The position numbers were made by a program, and so were the translations under genes. The notes beneath the pieces are model-generated. The model was not told the DNA's origin, searched no databases, and worked only from the letters and a program-made list of their open reading frames with translations. From Lacibacter luteus (GTDB lineage: Bacteria; Bacteroidota; Bacteroidia; Chitinophagales; Chitinophagaceae), in the NCBI RefSeq assembly GCF_004118265.1, contig NZ_SDHW01000001.1:1674001-1738000 (forward strand): a stretch of 64,000 bases of DNA, in the 5' to 3' direction. Shown here piece by piece: positions 1 to 8,423 of this stretch (positions are counted from its first letter, which is position 1; every line of letters begins with the position of its first letter).

Positions 1-748
1 GTGTTGGTAAAAACTTACTCATCCACACAGTTGCTTTGCCTGTTAACGTAAGTACTACAGCACGTTTACGTTTAGCAATGGCGTTGTAAATATGCAAAGC
101 ACAGTCTTCTGCACTCATCAGTTTCGATTCATCCATTGGTGTTTCGCCAATTGGTTTGCCTTCGCCGTTTAATGCAGTAGTGCGGATTTTGGTTGCAATA
201 AAGCCCGGCGATACCCACAATACATTTACATCATGATCTTTCATTTCAACCCGCAATGCTTCTAACCATCCCTGCATCGCAAACTTAGATGCGGAATAAG
301 CACTACGGCCGGGTATACCCCTGTTGCCTACAATGGATGAAATGCCTGCAACTGTTCCTTTGCGTTGAATGATGTATGGCAATGCAGCTTTGGTTGTATA
401 AACAGTACCCCAGAAGTTTACATCCATCAAACGTTTATATGCCGATGTTTCGGAGTCGATGATTAATGCACGCATTGAAAGTCCTGCGTTGTTGATGAGG
501 ATATCAATACCGCCAAATGCTTTCACTGCAGTTGCAATAAAATGATTGCAATCCTGTTCGTTGCTAACATCTGCAACAAACGTATGCAAAGGCCTGCCAA
601 CAAATTCCTGTTGTAAAGCATAAAGCTTATCGTTGTTTCTGCCACAGGTAGCCACTTTTGCACCCTTGCTTAAAAACAATTCCACCAGCGCTTTACCAAT
701 ACCATCGCTGCCACCTGTAATTACTACAACCTTATCCTTAAAATCCAT
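1..748 (-). CDS. SDR-family oxidoreductase, 3' end beyond window
   Basis: Short-chain dehydrogenase/reductase, about 249 codons visible, C-terminus cut by the window edge. The start at 748 gives MDFKDKVVVITGGSDGIGKA, a strong first beta strand followed by the TGGSDGIG dinucleotide-binding turn (residues 11-18). NNAG lies near residue 87. The catalytic triad is visible as Ser in GISSIVG (about 138) and YSASK (Tyr about 151, Lys about 155). This fits an NAD(P)-dependent cytosolic oxidoreductase; the substrate cannot be read from the sequence. It is transcribed leftward. A TACTTTTG element (reverse complement of 765-772) lies 16 bp upstream of the start and may be its -7 box. Confidence 0.9.
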   Translation of the reverse strand, partial: MDFKDKVVVITGGSDGIGKALVELFLSKGAKVATCGRNNDKLYALQQEFVGRPLHTFVADVSNEQDCNHFIATAVKAFGGIDILINNAGLSMRALIIDSETSAYKRLMDVNFWGTVYTTKAALPYIIQRKGTVAGISSIVGNRGIPGRSAYSASKFAMQGWLEALRVEMKDHDVNVLWVSPGFIATKIRTTALNGEGKPIGETPMDESKLMSAEDCALHIYNAIAKRKRAVVLTLTGKATVWMSKFLPT

Positions 749-782
749 GCTTATTCGTTTAGTGCAAAAGTAGTACAAACAG

Positions 783-806
783 AAAAGCCTCCGTGTGGAG
801 GCTTTT
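783..806 (-). terminator. Hairpin downstream of tRNA-Lys
   Basis: Perfect 10-bp stem (AAAAGCCTCC / GGAGGCTTTT) with a GTGT loop, about 8 nt beyond the tRNA 3' end on the minus strand and followed by T-rich sequence. It probably ends the tRNA transcript just before the SDR promoter region. Confidence 0.75.
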
Positions 807-813
807 GTTTCTG

Positions 814-886
814 TGATCCCGCTGGGACTCGAACCCAGGACCCCAACATTAAAAGTGTCGTGCTCTACCAACTGAGCTACGGAATC
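814..886 (-). tRNA. tRNA-Lys (UUU)
   Basis: Read on the minus strand this folds as a cloverleaf. The 7-bp acceptor GATTCCG pairs with CGGGATC (one G-T). The D arm is GCTCAGTTGGTAGAGC, the anticodon loop CTTTTAA carries TTT, and the T arm has GGTTCGAGTCC. The discriminator is A and CCA is not encoded. The identity is Lys, reading AAA/AAG. Confidence 0.95.
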
Positions 887-914
887 TCAAAACGTTTCCG
901 TTTTTTTGGGAGTG

Positions 915-945
915 CAAAAATAGGGTAATTACAGTTGCCTCCAAA
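915..945 (-). promoter_or_regulatory. Promoter of tRNA-Lys
   Basis: On the minus strand, TTTG (942-945), a 19-bp spacer and TATTTTTG (915-922) match the Bacteroidota housekeeping pattern TTTG-N19-TAnnTTTG exactly. The tRNA begins about 28 nt downstream. This is the cleanest promoter in the window and a useful reference for the others. Confidence 0.75.
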
Positions 946-1022
946 TTTTTTAAACTAAAATGTTTTTACTTTTTTCTTTACGATACGTTTCAATCTTCTG
1001 AAACCCAACAGCACCGTGCATT

Positions 1023-1970
1023 TTACTCTGTTTCCTCGCTCACAAATTTTTCTTTCATTTTTTCCAACAGCTTTGTTTCAATCATCTTAGTTGCAAGATG
1101 AATCATATTCACAAATGCTTTTGATGTGGAAATACCGTGCCCAACAATCACCGGTTTATCAATTCCTAAAATTGGTGTGCCGCCATAAGTTTCAAAATTG
1201 AAACGTTTAAAATAATCATCTTCATCCAGGTTGCGAGACTTTGAAATATCAAAGATCGATTCGCCCAGTTTTAAAATAACATTACCGGTAAATCCATCAC
1301 ACACCATTACATCAGCTTTGCCGGTTAATATTTCACGACCTTCAATGTTGCCGATAAAATTAATGAGCTTACTTTCTCTTAACAATGGATAAGCAGCCTG
1401 TGCCAATAAATTGCCCTTGCCTTCCTCTTCACCAATATTGATCAATCCAACTGCAGGGTTTTCTATTTCAAGAATATTTTGAGCATAGATACTTCCGAGA
1501 ATAGCGTTTTGCAATAAATTCTCCGGCTTACAATCGGCCTGCATACCCACATCGAGAATCAATCCATAACCACCTTCTACTTTGGGAATAACAGTTGAAA
1601 TTGTAGGACGCTGTACACCTTCAATGGCACGAATAGTATAAAACACACCCACCATCATTGCACCTGTGTTACCGGCACTGATAAATGCATCAATTTTTCC
1701 TTCGGCCAGCAACTGCAGACCCTTGTTCATGGAGGAGTTGGGCTTATCCCGTAATGCTTTGGTAGGCGACTCCTGCATATCCACCACTTCGGTAGTATGC
1801 AAAAAAGATACAGCTGCCGGTACAGAAACAAAATGCCTGCGCATAATGGTTTCGTCACCAATCAGCAGCAATTTAATACCAGGGGTAGCTTCGGCTAAAA
1901 ACAAATCTACGCCCAACAGCGGCTGCTGAGGGGCGTAGTCGCCACCCATCATGTCAATACCTATGACCAT
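1023..1970 (-). CDS. plsX: Phosphate acyltransferase PlsX
   Basis: PlsX converts acyl-ACP plus phosphate to acyl-phosphate, the first step of phosphatidic acid synthesis in the PlsX/PlsY/PlsC route. The 315-residue protein begins MVIGIDMMGGDYAP, the family's D-MGGD-P N-terminus. It carries AFISAGNTGAMM, VGLINIGEEEGKG and DVMVCDGFTGNVILK, all characteristic of PlsX, and its length is normal. It is third in the leftward DUF177-rpmF-plsX operon, 23 bp after rpmF, an arrangement conserved in many bacteria that links ribosome and lipid synthesis. A separate PlsC-type acyltransferase is encoded at 14080-14859. Confidence 0.96.
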   Translation of the reverse strand: MVIGIDMMGGDYAPQQPLLGVDLFLAEATPGIKLLLIGDETIMRRHFVSVPAAVSFLHTTEVVDMQESPTKALRDKPNSSMNKGLQLLAEGKIDAFISAGNTGAMMVGVFYTIRAIEGVQRPTISTVIPKVEGGYGLILDVGMQADCKPENLLQNAILGSIYAQNILEIENPAVGLINIGEEEGKGNLLAQAAYPLLRESKLINFIGNIEGREILTGKADVMVCDGFTGNVILKLGESIFDISKSRNLDEDDYFKRFNFETYGGTPILGIDKPVIVGHGISTSKAFVNMIHLATKMIETKLLEKMKEKFVSEETE

Positions 1971-1993
1971 GCAGGTAAGTTAATTATAAAAGC

Positions 1994-2188
1994 TTATGCT
2001 TTTGCGGGAGCTTTTTCAGCTACTAATTTTCCTTTGTAGTACAGTTTACCTTCGCTCACGTGTGCACGGTGACGGGGATGTGTTTCGCCCGTAGTGCTGT
2101 CTTTTGTTAAAGTAACACTCACTGCTGAATAGTGTGTACGACGTTTCGCACTGCGTTGTTGTGAATGTCTGCGCTTTGGATTTGGCAT
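1994..2188 (-). CDS. rpmF: 50S ribosomal protein L32
   Basis: A 64-residue basic protein beginning MPNPKRRHSQQRSAKRRTHY, the standard L32 N-terminus; HRAHVSEGKLYYKGK follows in the C-terminal half. Bacterial L32 can carry zinc-binding cysteines; none is present here, so this is the cysteine-free form. It sits 11 bp after the DUF177 gene and 23 bp before plsX. Confidence 0.97.
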   Translation of the reverse strand: MPNPKRRHSQQRSAKRRTHYSAVSVTLTKDSTTGETHPRHRAHVSEGKLYYKGKLVAEKAPAKA

Positions 2189-2199
2189 ATCTTTAAATT

Positions 2200-2736
2200 T
2201 TACTCGTTTCTAAATTTATCTAACCCTTTCCAGAGGGATTTGTTTTCGTTTTCCTGCGGGTTCATCTGAGCTAGCTTGGCCAACACCTCTTTGTTACAGT
2301 GTGGTCCGCCCATCTCACTTTCCCTGCACATCTTTTGCATGGGTATGCTGAGGTTAATAAACTCGAAGATCCAGTTTTTCACATGCAGATGACTTTCTGT
2401 ACGTGAAATGTAGAACACATCCGGACTTTCTTCTTCGTCATTCATCTTCTCCGGTTCATCGGTCATTTTCACCAGCATCTCAAATTCGTCCCACAGTTCT
2501 AAAGGCAAATCGTTTCCGCATCGGTCGCAAAGCACACCTAAGCTTCCACCTACCTCAAACTTCAGCAACATAAACCCTGTATTCTTTTCCAGTTCAAGTT
2601 TTACGTTGGCTTTACAGTTTTTAAAGTCCTGTTTTCCGAATTCTTCAAAGAACCTGTCGTCAATTTCATATAGAAACTGATGTGTGCCGGATTTTAACCC
2701 TACAAATGCTATTTCAAATTCCCGGCGGCTCGACAT
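2200..2736 (-). CDS. DUF177 (YceD-like) protein
   Basis: YceD/DUF177 proteins are encoded next to rpmF and are implicated in 23S rRNA accumulation. The product from the chosen start is 178 residues, beginning MSSRREFEIAFVGLKSG. It has a CDRCGND pair near the middle and a second cysteine cluster (MCRESEMGGPHC) near the C-terminus, as in the family. An in-frame ATG at 2790 was rejected because a good -7 box lies at 2760-2767, downstream of it, while an AAGGGG stretch precedes the 2736 ATG. First gene of the rpmF-plsX operon. Confidence 0.88.
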   Translation of the reverse strand: MSSRREFEIAFVGLKSGTHQFLYEIDDRFFEEFGKQDFKNCKANVKLELEKNTGFMLLKFEVGGSLGVLCDRCGNDLPLELWDEFEMLVKMTDEPEKMNDEEESPDVFYISRTESHLHVKNWIFEFINLSIPMQKMCRESEMGGPHCNKEVLAKLAQMNPQENENKSLWKGLDKFRNE

Positions 2737-2759
2737 AATACCCCTTTTTAAAGAGTTTG

Positions 2760-2791
2760 CAAAGGTAACCGAAATACCATTTCCTGCCAAA
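2760..2791 (-). promoter_or_regulatory. Promoter of DUF177-rpmF-plsX operon
   Basis: Minus strand TTTG (2788-2791), a 20-bp spacer and TACCTTTG (2760-2767) fit the Bacteroidota consensus. The expected transcription start is about 10-20 nt before the ATG at 2736. Confidence 0.6.
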
Positions 2792-2972
2792 CCAAATATT
2801 GGTTTTCTTTCGGCTTAAAGTTCCTGTAAGTACTAATTTAACCTCCTTTGGACTGTAAACCAGTATTGCCTACCCTCTTTAGAGTAGCAAAAAGCGTTCT
2901 TAAATTATTGTTGCACATTGACTATCAGCCAAAAGCTTATTACAAACCAATCCCGAAAACCGGTTTACCCCG

Positions 2973-2980
2973 TAAATTTG
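2973..2980 (+). promoter_or_regulatory. -7 box directly before DUF3810 start
   Basis: TAAATTTG matches TAnnTTTG, with only 6 nt between it and the ATG at 2987. If used, the message would be leaderless or nearly so. No clear TTTG -33 box is visible. Confidence 0.4.
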
Positions 2981-2986
2981 ACAGCA

Positions 2987-4072
2987 ATGACCTACGGCAA
3001 ACTTATACGGATATCGCTGCTTATTACGCTCCTCATCCTTGCCCTTTCTATATTTTTTATAGCAGGCAATCATGGCTGGATCGAAAAAAATTATGCCAAT
3101 GGCTTTTACCCGGGCCTTAGCCGTTTTTTGCGTATCCTGTTTGGCTGGATCCCCTTCAGCCTGGGCGATATTCTTTACAGCATTGTTTCGGTTAGCGTAC
3201 TTTGGCAACTGGGCAAATTTGTTGTGCGCCTTTTTCATAAAACCGATAGCTGGCGCAAAAAACTTACGCCTTTGCTTACAGCAGGTATTATTCTGTTATT
3301 TGTATATGTGTACTTCTATCTTTTTTGGGGATTGAATTATTACCGGCAGGGAATTGAACAGCAGCTGGGTTTAAAAAACGGTAAGTTCGATAAGCAGCAG
3401 TTGATCGATTTAAACAACTACCTGCTATTGCAGATGAATAGCCGAAAAGAAATCTGCCTGCAAAAGAAAGACACGACCATGAATAATGACCGCATGTTTC
3501 AATCGGCATTGCAGGGTTATCAAACACTGGAAAAACAATTCCCCTTTTTGCGATACAAACACGCATCATTAAAACCTTCAATGTTTGGTGAAATTGGAAA
3601 TTATGTGGGTTTCCAGGGATATTACAATCCATTTACAGGCGAAGGCCAAGTGAACACAGCTATCCCCAATTTTCTGCAACCTTATGTTGTATGCCACGAA
3701 ATGGCGCACCAGATCGGTTACGCCAGCGAAAGCGAAGCCAACTTTGTTGGTTTTCTTTCTGCAACACATTCAAACGACACACTTATGCAATACTCCAGTT
3801 ATCTCGATATGTTTTTGTATGCATGGGGTAACCTGAGAGCTGTTGATTCAACTGCAGCAAAACAGTTTGGCGATCAACTTCACCCCGGTGTTAAACGGGA
3901 TCTGGTTGCTTACAGAAAATTTGTAACCGATCATCGTACGTTCCTGAGCGACTGGACTGATAAGCTGTACGATTATTATCTGAAACAAAACCGCCAACGA
4001 AAAGGAATTGAAAGTTATGGCGAAGTAACAGGTTGGGTGTTGGCCTACCACCATAAATACGGGCTTAAGTAA
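2987..4072 (+). CDS. DUF3810 membrane-anchored zinc-protease-like protein
   Basis: About 361 residues, starting MTYGKLIRISLLITLLILAL. An upstream in-frame ATG at 2918 is less likely because the -7-like TAAATTTG lies just before 2987. Three hydrophobic segments occupy roughly the first 130 residues (signal/TM, SLGDILYSIVSVSVLW, AGIILLFVYVYFYLFWGLNY). The rest is an extracytoplasmic domain with VVCHEMAHQIGYASESEANF, an HExxH motif plus downstream Glu typical of zincin metallopeptidases. DUF3810 is widespread in Bacteroidota and has no assigned substrate. The role in envelope proteolysis is inferred from the motif. Confidence 0.88.
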   Translation: MTYGKLIRISLLITLLILALSIFFIAGNHGWIEKNYANGFYPGLSRFLRILFGWIPFSLGDILYSIVSVSVLWQLGKFVVRLFHKTDSWRKKLTPLLTAGIILLFVYVYFYLFWGLNYYRQGIEQQLGLKNGKFDKQQLIDLNNYLLLQMNSRKEICLQKKDTTMNNDRMFQSALQGYQTLEKQFPFLRYKHASLKPSMFGEIGNYVGFQGYYNPFTGEGQVNTAIPNFLQPYVVCHEMAHQIGYASESEANFVGFLSATHSNDTLMQYSSYLDMFLYAWGNLRAVDSTAAKQFGDQLHPGVKRDLVAYRKFVTDHRTFLSDWTDKLYDYYLKQNRQRKGIESYGEVTGWVLAYHHKYGLK

Positions 4073-4076
4073 ATAC

Positions 4077-4084
4077 TATATTTG
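4077..4084 (+). promoter_or_regulatory. -7 box before DUF2891 gene
   Basis: TATATTTG matches TAnnTTTG, 41 nt before the ATG at 4126 and just after the DUF3810 stop. No TTTG at -33. Confidence 0.4.
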
Positions 4085-4125
4085 TTTGCAACATTCCTGT
4101 TTTAATAACTGCTTAATTCAACTTC

Positions 4126-5229
4126 ATGCGTTTACTTTTTGCATTATTCATTTGTCTTTTTTCATTTCTATATACCCATGCGCAGGACAACAGTTTCTTT
4201 ACAATTAAAAAAGACAGCTCGGGTTTTATATTAACGGAAAAAGGTGCAGCACATCTTGCATCGCTTCCGTTGAAATGTATTGAACAGGAATATCCCAATA
4301 AAACCAATCATCTTTCCAACAGCGACAGCGATCATGTGTTGAAACCACATCAACTTCATCCATCGTTTTACGGTTGTCTCGATTGGCATTCTTCTGTTCA
4401 TGGCCACTGGATGCTGGTGAAGCTTTTAAAATCATTTCCTCATTTAGCAAACGCAGCAGAAATACGCAGCATACTCGCCAAAAGTTTTGCCGCAGATAAT
4501 ATTTTAAAAGAAGTAAAATATTTCGACTTGCCACTTGCGGCAAGCTGGGAACGTACTTACGGTTGGGCATGGCTCTTGAAACTCGATGAAGAATTACTGC
4601 AATGGGATGATGCTGATGCAAAAACATGGCATGCAAACCTGCAACCGCTTACCAATAAAATCGTTGATCTCTGGACAAAATTTTTACCCAAACAAACATA
4701 TCCTAACCGCACAGGTGTTCATCCGAATACAGCGTTCGGATTAGTATTTGCACTGGACTATGCAAGAGCAGCCAAAAACACAACCTTTGAATTGAATATT
4801 ACAAAAGCAGCACTTACACTTTTTCAAAAGGATAAAAATGTACCGGCTTCATGGGAACCGAATGGCTCTGATTTTCTTTCACCATCGCTGGAAGTGGCCG
4901 ATCTGATGCGCAGGGTATTACCTAAAAAAGATTTTCCCGTTTGGTTTAATCAATACATCGGTACGTCTGCTTTAAAACATCTTTTTGTATTACCGGTGGT
5001 ATCCGACAGAAATGATTACCAGATCGTGCATCTTGATGGACTTTGTTTCAGCCGCAGCTGGTGCATGAACGGTATTTCAAAAGCATTACCTGCAAATGAT
5101 CCACGTAAAAAAATGCTGATGCGTGCTGCTATCAATCATCTTACAGCTTCATTGCCCAATGTTGTAAGCGGTGGTTATGGCGGAGAACACTGGCTGGCGA
5201 GCTTTGCTGTTTATGCATTGTTTCAGTAA
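4126..5229 (+). CDS. Secreted DUF2891 protein
   Basis: A 367-residue protein with a clean signal peptide (MRLLFALFICLFSFLYTHAQ, cleavage after AQ). It belongs to DUF2891, recognised by HPSFYGCLDWHSSVHGHWML, SWERTYGWAWLLKL, SFEPNGSDFLSP-like SWEPNGSDFLSP and GGYGGEHWLASFAVYAL. The many Trp, His and Gly motifs and the helical pattern resemble alpha/alpha-barrel sugar-active proteins, but no activity is established. It runs rightward 54 bp after the DUF3810 gene and converges with dcd, with only 2 bp between the stops. Confidence 0.88.
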   Translation: MRLLFALFICLFSFLYTHAQDNSFFTIKKDSSGFILTEKGAAHLASLPLKCIEQEYPNKTNHLSNSDSDHVLKPHQLHPSFYGCLDWHSSVHGHWMLVKLLKSFPHLANAAEIRSILAKSFAADNILKEVKYFDLPLAASWERTYGWAWLLKLDEELLQWDDADAKTWHANLQPLTNKIVDLWTKFLPKQTYPNRTGVHPNTAFGLVFALDYARAAKNTTFELNITKAALTLFQKDKNVPASWEPNGSDFLSPSLEVADLMRRVLPKKDFPVWFNQYIGTSALKHLFVLPVVSDRNDYQIVHLDGLCFSRSWCMNGISKALPANDPRKKMLMRAAINHLTASLPNVVSGGYGGEHWLASFAVYALFQ

Positions 5230-5231
5230 AA

Positions 5232-5768
5232 TCAGAATTTATTCTTCCACATCATGCTTTCAACCGGTTTGTTTGGCTGACCGCTGTACTTGGCATTTGA
5301 CTTCTGGTTGTACTTCACTTCAATTTCTCCTTCCACAGGGAAATAAATAAGCTGACCGATGGGCATGCCTTTGTACACCTTCACGGGTTGTTTAACCGAA
5401 ATTTCCAATGTCCAGTTACCGCAAAAACCAACATCGCCTTTACCGGCGGTTGCATGAATATCGATACCCAAACGGCCTGTTGATGATTTACCTTCCAGGA
5501 AAGGCACATGCGCATGTGTTTCGGTGTATTCCAATGTTACACCGAGGTAAAAAATATGCGGATATAAAACAATTCCTTCGTCAGGAATTTCGAAGTACTC
5601 AATTTCGTTGTGCTTCTTTGCATCAATCATGTGTTCTTTATAAGTAGCCAATGTACTTCCTAAATGCACATCGTACGAATTGGAGCCAAGACAGCTCCTG
5701 TCGTACGGCTCAATTTTAATGGTTCCCTTTTCAATTTCCTCCAGGATTCTTTTATCCGATAAAATCAT
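5232..5768 (-). CDS. dcd: dCTP deaminase
   Basis: Deaminates dCTP to dUTP, supplying dUMP for thymidylate synthesis. The start MILSDKRILEEIEKG is chosen over an in-frame ATG at 5813 because it matches the conserved N-terminus and gives the usual 178 residues. Visible motifs are SCLGSNSYDVHLG, GKSSTGRLGIDIHATAG and GDVGFCGNWTLEI, which contains the catalytic Glu. GQLIYFPVEG and YSGQ.NKPVES complete the trimeric dUTPase-like fold. Transcribed leftward, convergent with the DUF2891 gene. Confidence 0.95.
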   Translation of the reverse strand: MILSDKRILEEIEKGTIKIEPYDRSCLGSNSYDVHLGSTLATYKEHMIDAKKHNEIEYFEIPDEGIVLYPHIFYLGVTLEYTETHAHVPFLEGKSSTGRLGIDIHATAGKGDVGFCGNWTLEISVKQPVKVYKGMPIGQLIYFPVEGEIEVKYNQKSNAKYSGQPNKPVESMMWKNKF

Positions 5769-5834
5769 ATACTTCTCTTTAGATTTGTATGCATTGAAAT
5801 ACTGAACCCGCAAGCTAAATTCTTAATTCTACAA

Positions 5835-6464
5835 TTGGCACTCGTTTATCAACATACTATCAACAGCGGCACAAGGGCCGGTCTTTGGCGCATAGAAGAA
5901 GCTGAAGATTTTTTTCTTGAAAAAGTACCGTTGAAGCGTGATGTATCGCATCCGCACAAGCGTTTACAACACCTCGCCGGCCGCTATCTGTTACCTACGC
6001 TGTTTGAAGATTTTCCGCTGGAAGAAATTTTAATTGCCGATACACGCAAGCCTTTTCTGCCCGATGAGAAATATCATTTCTCCATTTCGCATTGTGGCGA
6101 TTATGCAGCAGCAATTGTAAGCTCTACACAACGTGTAGGGATAGATATAGAAAAGGCTTCGGAAAAAATTTTACGGGTAAGTCACAAGTTTTTAACCGAA
6201 AGGGAAAAGATGCTGCTTGATGAACAAATGAGTGCACAGCAGTTATTACAACTTACATCGCTGATGTGGAGCACAAAAGAATCGATGTTTAAATGGTTTG
6301 GCGATGGCGGTGTTGATTTTCGTGAGCATATGCACATCGAAAATATTGAAGGCTCAGATGAAGAAGGAAAACTCATCTGCAGTTTTCGCAAACATGAACC
6401 ATTGCCACTTACAGTACATTATCGTTTCCTGTACGATTTGGTAATGAGTTGGGTTGTTAGTTGA
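5835..6464 (+). CDS. 4'-phosphopantetheinyl transferase superfamily protein
   Basis: Transfers the phosphopantetheine arm of CoA to a carrier protein (Sfp/AcpT superfamily). The 209-residue product shows the metal-binding RVGIDIEKASEKI and the downstream WSTKESMFKWFG, the canonical (V/I)G(I/V)D and (F/W)(S/C)xKE(A/S)xxK motifs. FSISHCGDYAAAIV is the usual preceding strand. The start is a TTG; no in-frame ATG exists before the conserved region. The carrier-protein partner is not visible nearby. It diverges from dcd and converges with murB. Confidence 0.88.
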   Translation: MALVYQHTINSGTRAGLWRIEEAEDFFLEKVPLKRDVSHPHKRLQHLAGRYLLPTLFEDFPLEEILIADTRKPFLPDEKYHFSISHCGDYAAAIVSSTQRVGIDIEKASEKILRVSHKFLTEREKMLLDEQMSAQQLLQLTSLMWSTKESMFKWFGDGGVDFREHMHIENIEGSDEEGKLICSFRKHEPLPLTVHYRFLYDLVMSWVVS

Positions 6465-6468
6465 GGAA

Positions 6469-6539
6469 AGCCTGTGGCCGATAGTTTTAAGTCATTATTC
6501 AAAAACAGACTAACTACTATCGGCTGTCTAGTAAAGGCT
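6469..6539. terminator. Inverted repeat between convergent genes
   Basis: GCCGATAGT (6477-6485) pairs with ACTATCGGC (6516-6524), and outer AGCCT/AGGCT (6469-6473, 6535-6539) can extend the structure across a loop of about 30 nt. It lies between the stops of the phosphopantetheinyl transferase gene and murB and may terminate both. The right outer arm touches the murB stop codon. No clear T-run, so the function is tentative. Confidence 0.4.
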
Positions 6540-7560
6540 AAATGATATTCACTTCCCTTTCCAGCTCTACTCCAAACTTTGCTTTCACACTCAGCATTAT
6601 TTCTCCGCTCAAATCATAAATTTCTTTACCGGTAGCTGCACCGTAATTTACCAGCACCAATGCTTGTTTTGCATGGCAACCTGCATCGCCTTTGCGATAA
6701 CCTTTCCACCCGCATTGTTCTATCAACCAGCCTGCCGCCAGCTTCATTGTACCATCGGGATTTGTATAAGCTACCAGCGATGTAAACTCATTCTTTAACT
6801 GATCGTACTGTTCTTTGCTGATGGATGGATTCTTAAAGAAACTTCCTGCGTTGCCGATCTGCTTCGGATCGGGCAACTTCGACGAACGGATATTGATGAC
6901 TGCCTGCGATATAGCGGTAATACTCAACTCCTTCACCCCTATTTTTTCCAGCTCTTCGTTAATGGCGCCATACGTTGTATGAAAGATGGGATTTTTTCTT
7001 AACCTGTACGTAACCGTTAGTATTACAAACTGGTCTTTATACTTTCGTTTGAACACACTTTCACGATAACCAAATGCACAATCTGTTGCAGAAAACGTTA
7101 CAACCGTTTTATCGGTTAAGTGATAAGCTTCCAGCTCTTCAAACACATCTTTTATTTCCACACCATACGCACCAATGTTCTGCATGGGGCTTGCACCTGC
7201 ATTACCAGGTATCAAACTTAAATTCTCCACGCCTGCCCAACCCTGTTGTACACAATGCTGCACAAAGCTGTGCCAGTTAACACCGGCGCCAACTTTTATA
7301 TATACAAACTGTTCATCTTCTTTTACTAATTCAATACCGGAAATACCATTCTTTAACACCAGTGCCTGCACATTACCTGTAAATAAAACATTACTGCCGC
7401 CACCTAATACCATACGGGGTATACGTGGCGCAAGATGTTGTATGTATTGCAGAATTTCCTGCAGTTGTGTAACCGAATTAAACTCGGCAAAGAGTTTTGC
7501 CTTTACATCAATACCAAATGTATTGTATTGCCTGAGTGAAAGATTTTCGTGAATTTGCAT
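6538..7560 (-). CDS. murB: UDP-N-acetylmuramate dehydrogenase MurB
   Basis: Reduces UDP-GlcNAc-enolpyruvate to UDP-MurNAc with NADPH and FAD, an early cytosolic step of peptidoglycan synthesis. The protein is 340 residues (type I length). It has the FAD-binding MVLGGGSNVLF and PGNAGASPMQNIGAYGVEI, FGYRESVFKRKYKD, and GNAGSFFKNP with the catalytic Ser. The C-terminal HAKQALVLVNYGAATGKEI carries the type I insert. The start MQIHENLSLRQYNTFGID matches the family. Confidence 0.96.
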   Translation of the reverse strand: MQIHENLSLRQYNTFGIDVKAKLFAEFNSVTQLQEILQYIQHLAPRIPRMVLGGGSNVLFTGNVQALVLKNGISGIELVKEDEQFVYIKVGAGVNWHSFVQHCVQQGWAGVENLSLIPGNAGASPMQNIGAYGVEIKDVFEELEAYHLTDKTVVTFSATDCAFGYRESVFKRKYKDQFVILTVTYRLRKNPIFHTTYGAINEELEKIGVKELSITAISQAVINIRSSKLPDPKQIGNAGSFFKNPSISKEQYDQLKNEFTSLVAYTNPDGTMKLAAGWLIEQCGWKGYRKGDAGCHAKQALVLVNYGAATGKEIYDLSGEIMLSVKAKFGVELEREVNII

Positions 7561-7687
7561 GTAATACCAAATTTTAAACTACTTAAGCTTGAAGGCAGGT
7601 TTCTACATTCAGGCTTGTATTATGCCGCAGCAATATGGTTCAACAATACGCATATAGCAAACGGCATGGTTGCAAAATAAAGCATTT

Positions 7688-8344
7688 ATGAACGGACAAA
7701 CAGCAGTTGTAATTGGCGCCACAGGATTAGTTGGATCGGCATTGGTTGAACAACTCTTAAACGATGATGCATTCAGCCGTGTACGCATTCTTGTTCGGCG
7801 TGCTGTAAACCTGCAACATCCAAAGCTGGAAATATGCATTACCGATTTTTCCAACTACGAACATTACCAACAGCAGCTTGGTACCGGCGATTGTATTTTT
7901 TGCTGCATCGGTACTACCATGGCACAGGTAAAAGGCGATAAAGTTTTATACCGCAGTATTGATTTTGATATACCTGTTAATGCTGCCCGTTTTGGCAAAG
8001 CTGCAGGCTTTCAGCAATATCTATTGGTATCGGCCATTGGTGCCAACAGCCGTTCACGCTTTTTTTATACACGATTAAAAGGCGAAGTGGAAGAAGTAAT
8101 TGCAACGTTTGGTTTTAACAGCTTTCATATTTTCCGTCCGTCATTTTTAATGGGCAACCGCATGCAACATCGAACAGGCGAAAGCATCGGGATTACTTTG
8201 TTCCGTATGTTTAAATTTCTTCTGCCATCGAACTATAAAGGTATTAATGGAACTGATGTTGCAAATGCAATGTTGCTGGCAGCTAAGAAAAAGGAATCCG
8301 GTTTACACGTTTATGCTTACAGTAAGATGCTTGAAAAAGCCTGA
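7688..8344 (+). CDS. NAD(P)-binding oxidoreductase (HTATIP2/NmrA-like)
   Basis: An atypical short-chain dehydrogenase of about 218 residues. The start MNGQTAVVIGATGLVGSALV (ATG at 7688, preferred over 7670) places GATGLVG at the N-terminus as in NAD(P)-binding Rossmann proteins. IFCCIGTTMAQVKGDKVLYRSID and YLLVSAIGANSRSRFFYTRLKGEVE are typical of the bacterial HTATIP2/TIP30-like group, as is FHIFRPSFLMGNR. The substrate is unknown. It diverges from murB and precedes the RRM gene. Confidence 0.85.
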   Translation: MNGQTAVVIGATGLVGSALVEQLLNDDAFSRVRILVRRAVNLQHPKLEICITDFSNYEHYQQQLGTGDCIFCCIGTTMAQVKGDKVLYRSIDFDIPVNAARFGKAAGFQQYLLVSAIGANSRSRFFYTRLKGEVEEVIATFGFNSFHIFRPSFLMGNRMQHRTGESIGITLFRMFKFLLPSNYKGINGTDVANAMLLAAKKKESGLHVYAYSKMLEKA

Positions 8345-8423
8345 AACAGTCAGATTTATGACTTAAACTGCTTATCTTGAGCAAGCAATCAACAGTTTAA
8401 TTAGTTTTACAAAAAAATTAAAA